Origin: Metabacillus litoralis
Lineage (GTDB): Bacteria; Bacillota; Bacilli; Bacillales; Bacillaceae
Length of the DNA: 64,000 nucleotides
Direction: 5' to 3'
NCBI RefSeq assembly: GCF_003667825.1
Contig: NZ_CP033043.1
Coordinates: 497,001 to 561,000, forward strand
The notes beneath the pieces were generated by a model. It was given only the letters and a program-made list of their open reading frames with translations. It made no database searches and was not told where the DNA came from. Below are positions 9,090-16,466 of this stretch, piece by piece (within the stretch, counting starts at the first letter, position 1; each line of letters begins with the position of its first letter). A program made the translations under genes and the position numbers.

Positions 9090-9992
9090 TTAAGCTTTTT
9101 TACGTACTGTTTTTGTTTTCTTTTCAGCTGTAGCAGCATTGGTTGGTGCAGTAGGTGTAGTAGTAAGATTCTCTCCAGCAGCTTTTGCTTGCTTCGCGGG
9201 TTTTGGTTTTGGTTGTGGTTTCTTTGTTTTTTCAATACTAGCCTGAAGGGCGCTCATTAAGTCAACTACATTTTGTCTAGGAGCTGCTTCTGCAGGAGTT
9301 TTTCCTTCGTTTTGATTTACCTTACGTTCAATTAGTTCTTGAAGTGCTAAACGGTAATCATCTTTGTATTTTTCTGGTTCAAATGTTGTTGTTAGTTGAT
9401 CAATCAGCATGATGGCAGTTTCAAGTTCTTTTTCGCCAACTTCAACTTGCTCGGGAACACTCGGTACTTCTTTAACATTTCTTACTTCATCAGGATAGTG
9501 AACAGTTTCCATAACAATGCAATTTTCATAAACTCGAACCATTGCTAATTGCTGTTTTGAACGAATTGTAATTTCAGCAATTCCAATTTTTCCGGACTTT
9601 GTTAATGCTTCACGAAGGAGACCGTATGCTTTTCCACCGTTTTCTCCAGGACCAATAAAGTAAGAGCGATTAAAATAAATAGGATCTATGTCATTGATAC
9701 TAACAAAATCAATAATCTCAACTGTTTTATCTTCATGCTCATCTTTCAATTCTTTTAATTCTTCCTCAGTTAGAACAACATATTTTCCCTTAACATATTC
9801 ATATCCCTTTACAATCTCATCTGGAGTAACTTCTTCATCACAATTTGGACATGTTTTTTCATATTGAATTGGAGAGTGACATTTTTTATGAAGAGTTCTA
9901 AGTTTAATATCCTTGTCTTCAGTAGCTGCATAAAGCTTTATAGGAATATTAACGAGCCCGAAGCTTATTGAACCTTTCCACATTGTGTGCAT
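9090..9992 (-). CDS. ku: Ku protein, NHEJ DNA-end binding
   Basis: This 300-residue bacterial Ku homodimer subunit binds DNA double-strand ends and recruits LigD. The N-terminus WKGSISFGLVNIPIKLY is the family hallmark. It is followed by the C..C zinc-like pair in YEKTCPNCDEEV and the Ku core to about residue 225. The C-terminal tail (about 240-300) is rich in K, P, A and T, a DNA-binding extension seen in Bacillus Ku. The ATG at 9992 has GGCAGGGA about 8 nt upstream; a second ATG three codons in is also possible. It is separated from ligD by the opposing HAD phosphatase and amylopullulanase genes. Confidence 0.96.
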   Translation of the reverse strand: MHTMWKGSISFGLVNIPIKLYAATEDKDIKLRTLHKKCHSPIQYEKTCPNCDEEVTPDEIVKGYEYVKGKYVVLTEEELKELKDEHEDKTVEIIDFVSINDIDPIYFNRSYFIGPGENGGKAYGLLREALTKSGKIGIAEITIRSKQQLAMVRVYENCIVMETVHYPDEVRNVKEVPSVPEQVEVGEKELETAIMLIDQLTTTFEPEKYKDDYRLALQELIERKVNQNEGKTPAEAAPRQNVVDLMSALQASIEKTKKPQPKPKPAKQAKAAGENLTTTPTAPTNAATAEKKTKTVRKKA

Positions 9993-10020
9993 CTACGATC
10001 CCTGCCTTCGTCAAAATGTT

Positions 10021-10049
10021 TATTTAGTACTTAGCTTCAGTTTTATACA
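10021..10049 (-). promoter_or_regulatory. Candidate sigma-G promoter of ku
   Basis: On the minus strand, TGTATA fits the sigma-G -35 TGHATR and is followed after 16 bp by CTAAATA, a 5/7 match to CATWMTA. B. subtilis ku is known to be sigma-G dependent. The spacer is slightly short, so this is tentative. Confidence 0.4.
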
Positions 10050-10080
10050 GTGTTTTCATAAGTAGAAATAGCTACCAATT

Positions 10081-10106
10081 AAAAAAAGAGCAGAAAAGTC
10101 CTGCTC
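10081..10106 (-). terminator. Terminator of uppP
   Basis: On the minus strand GAGCAG pairs with CTGCTC around a short loop and is followed by seven T. It lies 4 nt beyond the stop codon. Confidence 0.8.
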
Positions 10107-10110
10107 AAAG

Positions 10111-10890
10111 TTAAAATGTCCCCATTTGCTGAAGCACAATAATAACTACTCCGAGAATCCAAACATAAACAGCAAATAATTTTAACGACTTGTTCTTTAC
10201 AAATGAAATCATAAACTTTACCGCAATATAGCCAAAGATAGCAGAAGCAAGTGTTGCGATAAACATGGATGTTAAGCTTATTTGTGGGACATTTCCAGAT
10301 ACCATATCCTTTAATTGGAAAATAACTCCTCCACAAATGGCTGGAATAGACAGTAGGAAGGAAAAGTAAGCCGCTGCTTCTTTGTCCATTTTTCGCATTA
10401 GCGCTCCAACTATGGTCATTCCAGACCGAGATATGGCTGGAAAAATCGCAAATGCTTGAAAGCTTCCAATAAAAAAAGAATCAAAAAGAGAAATGTCTTC
10501 TACTTTTTTTGCTCCATTTTTAATGGAATCGGCAAACCATAAGAAAGCACCAGTTACCAGAAATTCCCATCCGATTGTAACGCCTGATTTTGAAATGCTA
10601 TCAAAATAGTCACTGAACAAGACACCAGCAATAACAGCAGGGATTGTTCCAATAACTAGAAGAGCAGTAATACGGCTAAAAGGGTTTTTAATTAGTTTTA
10701 GTAAAATATCTTTATAAAAAACAACTAACGCGATAAGTGTACCAAGATGGAGCATGGTGTCTAAATACAACCCCGCTTCTTCTAGTCCAAAGAAATTGCG
10801 ACCTAAATATAAATGCCCCGTACTACTAATTGGAATAAATTCAGTTAAACCTTGGATAATTCCTAAGATGATTGCCTGAAGCCAATCCAT
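10111..10890 (-). CDS. uppP: Undecaprenyl-diphosphatase, UppP/BacA family
   Basis: This integral membrane phosphatase of about 259 residues removes a phosphate from undecaprenyl pyrophosphate, so that the lipid carrier can be reused for cell-wall synthesis. The N-terminal motif GLTEFIPISSTGHL is the family's catalytic loop. The second motif reads FPAISRSGMT, with Ala where PGxSRSGxT is usual. Multiple hydrophobic helices are evident. The ATG at 10890 is preferred, since a G-run ends 7 nt before it; the ATG at 10896 abuts the G-run. It faces away from a DedA-family gene that may act in the same carrier-lipid cycle. Overproduction of this family gives bacitracin tolerance. Confidence 0.9.
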   Translation of the reverse strand: MDWLQAIILGIIQGLTEFIPISSTGHLYLGRNFFGLEEAGLYLDTMLHLGTLIALVVFYKDILLKLIKNPFSRITALLVIGTIPAVIAGVLFSDYFDSISKSGVTIGWEFLVTGAFLWFADSIKNGAKKVEDISLFDSFFIGSFQAFAIFPAISRSGMTIVGALMRKMDKEAAAYFSFLLSIPAICGGVIFQLKDMVSGNVPQISLTSMFIATLASAIFGYIAVKFMISFVKNKSLKLFAVYVWILGVVIIVLQQMGTF

Positions 10891-10986
10891 TTTCATACCC
10901 CCCCATTAAAACAATGCTTGTCTGTATACATGAATATGTGTAATATATAAGCTTGTAGAACAACTTATTGGAAAATAGGTGATATA

Positions 10987-11613
10987 GTGGAAGAATTAAT
11001 TCTTTCTATGCTTGAACAGTTTAAAGAACTTTCTTATTTTGGAATTATGCTGGCATTAACATTTGAATTTGTACCAGCGGAGTTAGTACTACCTCTTGCT
11101 GGTTATTGGGTTTATGAAGGTGATATGACATTATGGGGGACTGTTCTTGCAGGTACAATAGGTGGAACGTTCGGTCCATTGACTCTTTATGCAGTTGGAA
11201 GATATGGTGGAAGACCATTTATCCTTAAGTTTGGAAAATACTTTTTCATTAATGAAGAAAAGCTTGCTAAAGCAGATGAATTTTTTGAGAGAAATGGTGC
11301 AATGGTTGCTTTTACAGCAAGATTTCTACCTGGAGTGAGAACGTTGATCTCCATTCCATGTGGTATGGCAAAGATGAATGTTTGGATTTTCTCTATCTAT
11401 ACGTTTGTTGCAATGCTGCCGATTACTTTTATTTATGTTTATCTTGGATTAAAGCTAGGCGAAAATTGGAAGAACGTAGGTGAGCTTGCAAACCAATATA
11501 TCCTTCCTGCCGGTATAGCAGTTCTCGTTATATTTGTTGCTTATAAACTAATTACTCGTAAAAGAAAGAAAACTTATAGTGCAGAACATAAAACAACATC
11601 AAAAAAAAATTAA
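10987..11613 (+). CDS. DedA-family membrane protein
   Basis: This 208-residue DedA/SNARE-associated (VTT domain) membrane protein has FVPAELVLPLAGYW near the start and the conserved reentrant-loop motif ARFLPGVRTLISIPCGMA near residues 110-127. Hydrophobic helices and a basic C-terminus follow. The start is GTG with AGGTGAT about 5 nt upstream. Some DedA proteins, such as UptA of Bacillus, flip undecaprenyl phosphate back across the membrane. The divergent neighbour uppP makes that lipid, so a role in carrier-lipid recycling is a fair inference but not proved. By position it corresponds to B. subtilis ykoX. Confidence 0.88.
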   Translation: MEELILSMLEQFKELSYFGIMLALTFEFVPAELVLPLAGYWVYEGDMTLWGTVLAGTIGGTFGPLTLYAVGRYGGRPFILKFGKYFFINEEKLAKADEFFERNGAMVAFTARFLPGVRTLISIPCGMAKMNVWIFSIYTFVAMLPITFIYVYLGLKLGENWKNVGELANQYILPAGIAVLVIFVAYKLITRKRKKTYSAEHKTTSKKN

Positions 11614-11669
11614 AATAGGTTGACTTTAAAATCCAACTGCTTTTTTTGCATGATTGGAATTCGTCTCAG

Positions 11670-11706
11670 AAAGACCTTTGCCGCCATTGGCAAGGGTCTT
11701 TTTTAT
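11670..11706 (+). terminator. Terminator after dedA
   Basis: GACCTTTGCC pairs with GGCAAGGGTC (one wobble) around a short loop and is followed by TTTTTT. Confidence 0.85.
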
Positions 11707-12109
11707 TAACAAGGGTAAATAATATTAGGTAATTGAATAAAAGCCTGTTGTGGGTACGTCAAAAATAATTGTTCAATATGTCAAATGTGTAACAAATTAT
11801 AGGTCTAAAATCCCTAAAATGAAAAAAAACGATAAAATTTAATTTCTACACCCTTAAGATGAAATAAGGGTTCGAAACTATGTATTGAAACGAAAAAAAG
11901 CTAAGGAGGATTAGGTGAAACCGCATTGCATCAAATGAAACATGTGTGTAATTTATTGGAAATTAGCGATTTCTCTCAAAAAAGTGTATATGATCTGCTA
12001 AAATGTATTTTATACTATAATTTAATATCAATAGGTCTAAAGTAATTTATTTTGTAACAATTGACTTTCTTTTGTAGAAATTTAGAAAGATAGTTTCATA
12101 TATCTTCCT
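11707..12109. other. Gene-poor region upstream of sigI
   Basis: About 400 bp hold no convincing gene. A strong AAGGAGG at 11903 precedes a 7-codon GTG frame (11915-11938) and an overlapping 36-codon ATG frame (11935-12045), neither like a known protein. A CCCTTA/TAAGGG inverted repeat lies near 11851-11870. In B. subtilis the ykoY gene sits at this position and is missing here. Confidence 0.5.
11850..11876 (+). promoter_or_regulatory. Candidate sigma-I autoregulatory promoter
   Basis: ACCCTT, 17 bp, CGAA resembles the ACCCCC/CGAA elements reported for sigma-I promoters. It lies 300 bp before sigI, so it is weak evidence. Confidence 0.25.
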
Positions 12110-12138
12110 TTGCGGTCCCTCTGTAATTTAGCTATTAT
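12110..12138 (+). promoter_or_regulatory. Candidate sigma-A promoter of sigI-rsgI
   Basis: TTGCGG, a 17-bp spacer, then TATTAT (5/6 match to TATAAT) end 37 bp before the sigI ATG. Confidence 0.45.
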
Positions 12139-12175
12139 AGACAAAGTAATATAGGGGAAACAGAGGTGAACCGCC

Positions 12176-12922
12176 ATGCTTAGCCTTTTGTTTAGACTAG
12201 GTAAGAAGAAGCGAACATTAGAAGAAACGGTTCTCCTAATTCAAAAGGGAGACCTTCAATTACAAAATGAATTAATTGAACAATATAAGCCATTTGTTGC
12301 TAAAACAGTATCATCCGTTTGTAAAAGATATATTAGTGAAAATGATGATGAATTTAGTATAGGTTTGATTGCGTTTAATGATGCTATTGAAAAATATTCT
12401 ACAGATAAAGGAAGCTCTCTGTTAGCATTTGCAGAATTAGTTATTAAAAGAAAAGTGATTGATTACATTCGGAAGGAAGCGCGTAATCCTTACACAGTTA
12501 ACTTAGATTTGCAGGAGCATGAAGAAGGAGAATATTCTCAAAGTAAAATAGAATCAGATTTATCAATTGATGAGTACACGAAGGCAATTGAGCAAGAGCA
12601 TCGTAAAGAAGAGATCATATTTTTCCAACACTGTTTAAACGATTTTAATTTAACCTTTGCTGAAATTTTAGATCAATCACCAAAGCATTTTGATGCACGT
12701 CAAAATGCCATCATGGTTGCAAAGGAAGTCGTAAAGGATGATGACCTACGACATCACCTTTTTACTAAAAAACAGCTTCCGGTTAAGCAACTAGAAGCCA
12801 AAGTAGCAGTAAGCCGAAAAACAATTGAGAGAAACAGAAAATACATCATTGCAATGGCCATCATCCTTTCAGGGAATTTCGTCTATTTAAAAGATTATAT
12901 TAAAGGGGTGCTAGATTCATGA
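12176..12922 (+). CDS. sigI: RNA polymerase sigma factor SigI
   Basis: This 248-residue alternative sigma-70-family factor is associated with heat shock and, in clostridia, with polysaccharide sensing. Region 2 is visible in ELIEQYKPFVAKTVSSV and the DEFSIGLIAFNDAIEKY segment. Region 4-like helix-turn-helix sequence lies in KQLEAKVAVSRKTIERNRKYI near residues 205-225. AGAGGTGA precedes the ATG. The stop overlaps the rsgI start by four bases (ATGA), indicating translational coupling with its anti-sigma factor. Synteny with B. subtilis sigI-rsgI supports the call. Confidence 0.95.
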   Translation: MLSLLFRLGKKKRTLEETVLLIQKGDLQLQNELIEQYKPFVAKTVSSVCKRYISENDDEFSIGLIAFNDAIEKYSTDKGSSLLAFAELVIKRKVIDYIRKEARNPYTVNLDLQEHEEGEYSQSKIESDLSIDEYTKAIEQEHRKEEIIFFQHCLNDFNLTFAEILDQSPKHFDARQNAIMVAKEVVKDDDLRHHLFTKKQLPVKQLEAKVAVSRKTIERNRKYIIAMAIILSGNFVYLKDYIKGVLDS

Positions 12923-14058
12923 AAAAGGGAGTCGTCGTAGAATATAGTGATGACTTTGTTACGTTGCTCACCCCGGATGGGCAATTTTTAAAAGCTAAGA
13001 ATAATGAAGGTGTCTATGAATTAGGTGAAGAAATATCTTTTTTTCCTGTAGCGGATAAACGTGAAGAAGTTATCAGAAAGAGAAAAAGAAATCACATCTT
13101 CAGCTATTTTAGTACTCGTATGGCTAAGGCAGGGGCTATATCAGCAATTGCTATCATATTTTTTATGATCAGTTTTCTTCCATTTTTTCAAAATGATCAG
13201 GTATATGCCTATATGTCTATTGATATAAACCCTAGTTTTGAAGTTGGTGTTGATGATCAACTAAATGTGATTTCTTTAGAACCACTAAATGATGAGGCTA
13301 ACAAGCTAATGGAAAAGGTTTCGGATTGGGAGAATAAACCTTTTAATGAGATTGTTGATCGGATCGTTGGTGAATGTAAATTAGAAGGGTACGTTTATCC
13401 TGGTAAGGAAATTGTTATAACCACAGTGGTAAATGAAGAAGATAAAAAGGCGCAAAATGAGCTTCAAGAGGATATTAGTAAAATTCGTTCTTCTTATGAA
13501 GAAGACCAGATGATTGTTAAAACAATTGAAGCTGATCAGGAAACTAGAGAAAAAGCTCAAAAACAAGGGGTTTCGACTGGTAAATATATTGAATTAACTG
13601 AAAAAGAGGTAAAACCAGTTAAGGAGAAAGAGACAACACCAGTAGAACAAAACAATACTCCTTCAATTCAAGAAAAAGAAGATACAACAACTACTGATCC
13701 AGTAAAACAGGAAACTTCAACAACAGTTGAAGAAAATCAACAAACAAAAAATGAGCTAAATTCAAAAGCAAAAGAAGAGTTAAATGAAGTGAAAAATGAG
13801 CTAAGAGGGCAGGAAAACGAACAAAAGCAAAATAAAGGCAATCAAGTAAATAACAATAATCGTGATAAACAAAAACAGAAAAACAACAATCGACATAACC
13901 AAGATGACGATGATCGTGATAATCGAAAAGACAGAAAAAATAGAAATCATGATAATGATGATGATGATGATCGGAATAAAAGATGGAGTTCGAATAAAGA
14001 TAGAGATCGAGATGATCGTGAAGAAAGAAAAAGAAACAACAACCGCGATGATGATTAG
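12919..14058 (+). CDS. rsgI: Anti-sigma-I factor RsgI with low-complexity charged tail
   Basis: This 379-residue membrane anti-sigma factor has an N-terminal RsgI domain (residues 2-55, starting KKGVVVEYSDDFVTLLTPDG) that binds SigI in the cytoplasm. One transmembrane helix lies at about 73-92. The extracytoplasmic domain starts AYMSIDINPSFEVGVD, as in other RsgI proteins. From about residue 235 the protein becomes a T/E/K/Q-rich linker, then an extreme run of N, D, R and K to the end. No carbohydrate-binding or enzyme domain is attached, unlike clostridial RsgI proteins. It overlaps sigI by four bases. Codons in the tail are repetitive (GAT, CGA and AAA runs), suggesting expansion by slippage. 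Confidence 0.93.
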   Translation: MKKGVVVEYSDDFVTLLTPDGQFLKAKNNEGVYELGEEISFFPVADKREEVIRKRKRNHIFSYFSTRMAKAGAISAIAIIFFMISFLPFFQNDQVYAYMSIDINPSFEVGVDDQLNVISLEPLNDEANKLMEKVSDWENKPFNEIVDRIVGECKLEGYVYPGKEIVITTVVNEEDKKAQNELQEDISKIRSSYEEDQMIVKTIEADQETREKAQKQGVSTGKYIELTEKEVKPVKEKETTPVEQNNTPSIQEKEDTTTTDPVKQETSTTVEENQQTKNELNSKAKEELNEVKNELRGQENEQKQNKGNQVNNNNRDKQKQKNNNRHNQDDDDRDNRKDRKNRNHDNDDDDDRNKRWSSNKDRDRDDREERKRNNNRDDD

Positions 14059-14088
14059 AGAGGCTGATCCAAATGGACCAGCCTCTTT
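14058..14088. terminator. Terminator between rsgI and the SASP gene
   Basis: GAGGCTGATCC pairs with GGACCAGCCTC around AAAT. The T tract is short (TTTGCC), and the hairpin could serve both converging genes. Confidence 0.7.
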
Positions 14089-14094
14089 GCCATA

Positions 14095-14295
14095 TTATTC
14101 AGTTCTTTGTCCGTTTAGTTGTGATTGTGCTTGTGCAACTAAACGTTTAGTAATTTCGCCACCAACAGATCCGTTTGCACGGGAAACTGTATCTGAACCT
14201 AGGTTTACACCAAATTCATTTGCAATTTCATATTTAATTTGATCCAGAGCTTGCTCAATCCCTGGTACAAGTAACTTATTGCTGCTTCTAGCCAT
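14095..14295 (-). CDS. sspD: Small acid-soluble spore protein, alpha/beta type
   Basis: This 66-residue DNA-binding spore protein coats and protects forespore DNA. The GPR protease recognition site is visible as YEIANEFGV, and the DNA-binding region as [16 protein letters not shown]. The ATG at 14295 follows AAAGGAGTG by 7 nt; an in-frame ATG at 14361 would add 22 residues foreign to the family. The name sspD is by position next to rsgI, as in B. subtilis. Any of the alpha/beta paralogues would look similar. Confidence 0.93.
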   Translation of the reverse strand: MARSSNKLLVPGIEQALDQIKYEIANEFGVNLGSDTVSRANGSVGGEITKRLVAQAQSQLNGQRTE

Positions 14296-14445
14296 TTGGA
14301 ACACTCCTTTAGATGATTGTTCTTTAGCTGATAAAGTAATCGATTTTTCAGCCTTACTCATAAGGTATCATTCATTGTTAGTTTCTATACTGGAAAAGTT
14401 TAGACTAACTCGATAACTACTTTATAGGTATATTGTTTAATGAAA

Positions 14446-15150
14446 TTAATATACATGACCTTCATGATTAATTGAGCTTTCATTCAAATATACTTGTGCT
14501 CTTGTTTGCAAATGAGAAGCTATTACTGCTAAAACAGTTGTGACAAGAATTCGTTCGATCGTTTTCCACTGACTTTCAGTAAGTTCACTAAATTTCTTTG
14601 GTATTGCATTTACTTCTTCTACTATTTGTTGCTCCAGTGTTTGACCTCTAAATGGGAGTTTTTCTAGTTTCTCAAGAATTGTTCCGTACATTTCATAAAA
14701 CATAATCGGACTGATTAAATCATCGCTTCGATCTGAAAGGGTGTTAAAAACTTCTGTAAGGACCTTTCGTATTTTTTCGAAATCAAATACATATTTTAAA
14801 TCTTTTACAATCAATAGCATAGCTGCTTGGTCAATTGAATATTTTTTACCAAGTTCAGGAGGCCCGATTAATTCTTTTACATCTCTTTTAATCCAGTTTT
14901 GAATGGAAGTTGATTTTAAAGATGTTAATTCACATAAGTTTGCTAGGGACACAATTTCATTTGTAGACAAGCCAAACTCCTGTAAATTTCGTCGTTTACT
15001 AGCTTTTATTAAAAAAGCGGGAATATTTATGTCACTAGGTGAAGTAAAGTTTATTGCTTTTTCTATAATAAGTAAAGGAGGTTGTTTGGACTCGCCTTTA
15101 AGTGAATATAATAATGCTGTCATTTCTTTTCGTGTTAATTGTATAGTCAT
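14446..15150 (-). CDS. ykrK: DUF1836-like regulator, YkrK homologue (probable repressor of htpX)
   Basis: This 234-residue protein has a MerR-like helix-turn-helix in the middle (about 80-130, FGLSTNEIVSLANLCELT then TSIQNWIKRDVKELIG) and a hydrophobic stretch near the C-terminus (TIERILVTTVLAVIASHL). The ATG at 15150 follows AAAGAGGTG by about 5 nt; the longer frame to 15219 lacks a site. It is transcribed away from htpX. In B. subtilis the protein in this position, YkrK, represses htpX together with Rok, and its length (about 233) agrees. The domain assignment is from memory. It could instead be an unrelated DUF1836 regulator. Confidence 0.75.
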   Translation of the reverse strand: MTIQLTRKEMTALLYSLKGESKQPPLLIIEKAINFTSPSDINIPAFLIKASKRRNLQEFGLSTNEIVSLANLCELTSLKSTSIQNWIKRDVKELIGPPELGKKYSIDQAAMLLIVKDLKYVFDFEKIRKVLTEVFNTLSDRSDDLISPIMFYEMYGTILEKLEKLPFRGQTLEQQIVEEVNAIPKKFSELTESQWKTIERILVTTVLAVIASHLQTRAQVYLNESSINHEGHVY

Positions 15151-15278
15151 TTTGACACCTCTTTTTAGTGGTCTCATCGGAAAGTATAATTTGATTTCAT
15201 TAAGGAAACCTTTGGACATACCTCGATGTTAAGTATGTAACAAATTAGTGAACAATTTGTAAAGTGTAAATAAGTTTC

Positions 15279-15307
15279 TTGCTTTTACACATAAAAGTTT
15301 CTATAAT
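15279..15307 (+). promoter_or_regulatory. Candidate sigma-A promoter of htpX
   Basis: TTGCTT, a 17-bp spacer and a perfect TATAAT, ending 50 bp before the htpX start. Confidence 0.55.
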
Positions 15308-15320
15308 TTTATTATAGTAT

Positions 15321-15336
15321 AAGTTCATGTGAACTT
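15321..15336 (+). promoter_or_regulatory. Palindromic operator candidate at the htpX transcription start
   Basis: AAGTTCATGTGAACTT is a perfect inverted repeat of 7+7 bases with a TG centre. It lies just after the predicted +1 and before the ribosome site. Its location fits a repressor site, most simply for the divergent YkrK-like regulator. Confidence 0.55.
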
Positions 15337-15356
15337 GAAATTATTTGGAGGTATTT

Positions 15357-16235
15357 ATGGCTAAAAGAATTTTTCTATTTCTTTTATCAAATATTCTAGT
15401 CATTACAACGATTGGAATTGTTTTATCACTCTTTAACGTTTCTCCCTATCAAAATGTAAATGGTAATTTGGATTTGGTTAGTCTTTTAATTTTTAGTGCT
15501 GTGGTAGGTTTTACAGGTTCATTCGTATCTCTTGCAATTTCTAGATGGATGGCTAAAATGATGATGGGTGTCAAAGTAATTAATCCTGATGGCCAACTAT
15601 CACCTTATGAAAGAGATCTTGTTGAAAGAGTGTATCGATTGTCTCGAGCTGCTGGTTTAACAAAGATGCCTCAAGTTGGTATTTATCAATCACCTGAAGT
15701 AAATGCTTTTGCGACTGGACCTTCAAAGCGACGTTCTTTGGTAGCTGTATCAACGGGACTTCTCCAGGAAATGGATGATGATGCAATTGAAGGTGTATTA
15801 GCACATGAGGTGGCACACATCGCCAACGGTGATATGGTTACAATGACGTTACTACAAGGAATTGTCAATACGTTCGTTGTATTCTTTGCACGTATTGCTG
15901 CATGGGTAGCCTCTCGTTTTGTCCGAGAAGACTTGGCACCGATTGTTCATTTTATTGCAGTGATCATTTTCCAGATTGTCTTCTCCATTTTGGGAAGCCT
16001 AGTTGTGTTCGCATTCTCAAGATATCGTGAATATCATGCTGACCGTGGTGGAGCTGACTTAGCGGGCAAGGATAAAATGATACACGCGTTAAGATCTTTA
16101 AAACATTATACTCAACGAGTTAGAGACGACCAAGCATCTTTATCAACTTTAAAAATAAATAGTAAAAAAGGGATGTCCTTATTCTCTACACATCCTGATC
16201 TTGATGATCGTATAAGTCGATTAGAAGCTAAATAA
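15357..16235 (+). CDS. htpX: Protease HtpX homologue
   Basis: This 292-residue M48-family zinc metalloprotease of the membrane is involved in quality control of membrane proteins. It has two N-terminal helices (about 5-25 and 35-58), the catalytic zinc motif HEVAH in [14 protein letters not shown], and a further membrane segment. The third zinc ligand region is [15 protein letters not shown]. The C-terminal [15 protein letters not shown] ending is typical of the family. The ATG at 15357 follows GGAGG by 5 nt; an upstream TTG would overlap the ribosome site. A strong terminator follows. Confidence 0.96.
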   Translation: MAKRIFLFLLSNILVITTIGIVLSLFNVSPYQNVNGNLDLVSLLIFSAVVGFTGSFVSLAISRWMAKMMMGVKVINPDGQLSPYERDLVERVYRLSRAAGLTKMPQVGIYQSPEVNAFATGPSKRRSLVAVSTGLLQEMDDDAIEGVLAHEVAHIANGDMVTMTLLQGIVNTFVVFFARIAAWVASRFVREDLAPIVHFIAVIIFQIVFSILGSLVVFAFSRYREYHADRGGADLAGKDKMIHALRSLKHYTQRVRDDQASLSTLKINSKKGMSLFSTHPDLDDRISRLEAK

Positions 16236-16240
16236 ATGAA

Positions 16241-16282
16241 AAAAAGAATGACAATGGAAAGCACCATTGTCATTCTTTTTTT
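16241..16282 (+). terminator. Terminator after htpX
   Basis: AAGAATGACAATGG pairs perfectly with CCATTGTCATTCTT around a 6-nt loop and is followed by T residues. Confidence 0.92.
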
Positions 16283-16466
16283 ACTATCTGAATGTAGTTG
16301 TTTTTATGGATAAATATATGAAAAACAAATGCTTTGTCATTAGTGCTTCAAGATAAGCCGAGATTTTCTAATAAAGCACTTTTCATTTTATCTTTTTTTC
16401 TTTATGATTATAGGACTTAGTTTTTTATATAGGAAATTGTTTTTGCAGGATAGGAATGAATAATGA

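Noticed and set aside
13862..14242. Open frame over the rsgI tail and SASP gene
   Set aside because: It is a repetitive I/M/E/K translation of the low-complexity rsgI tail in another frame, and it runs antisense through the SASP gene.
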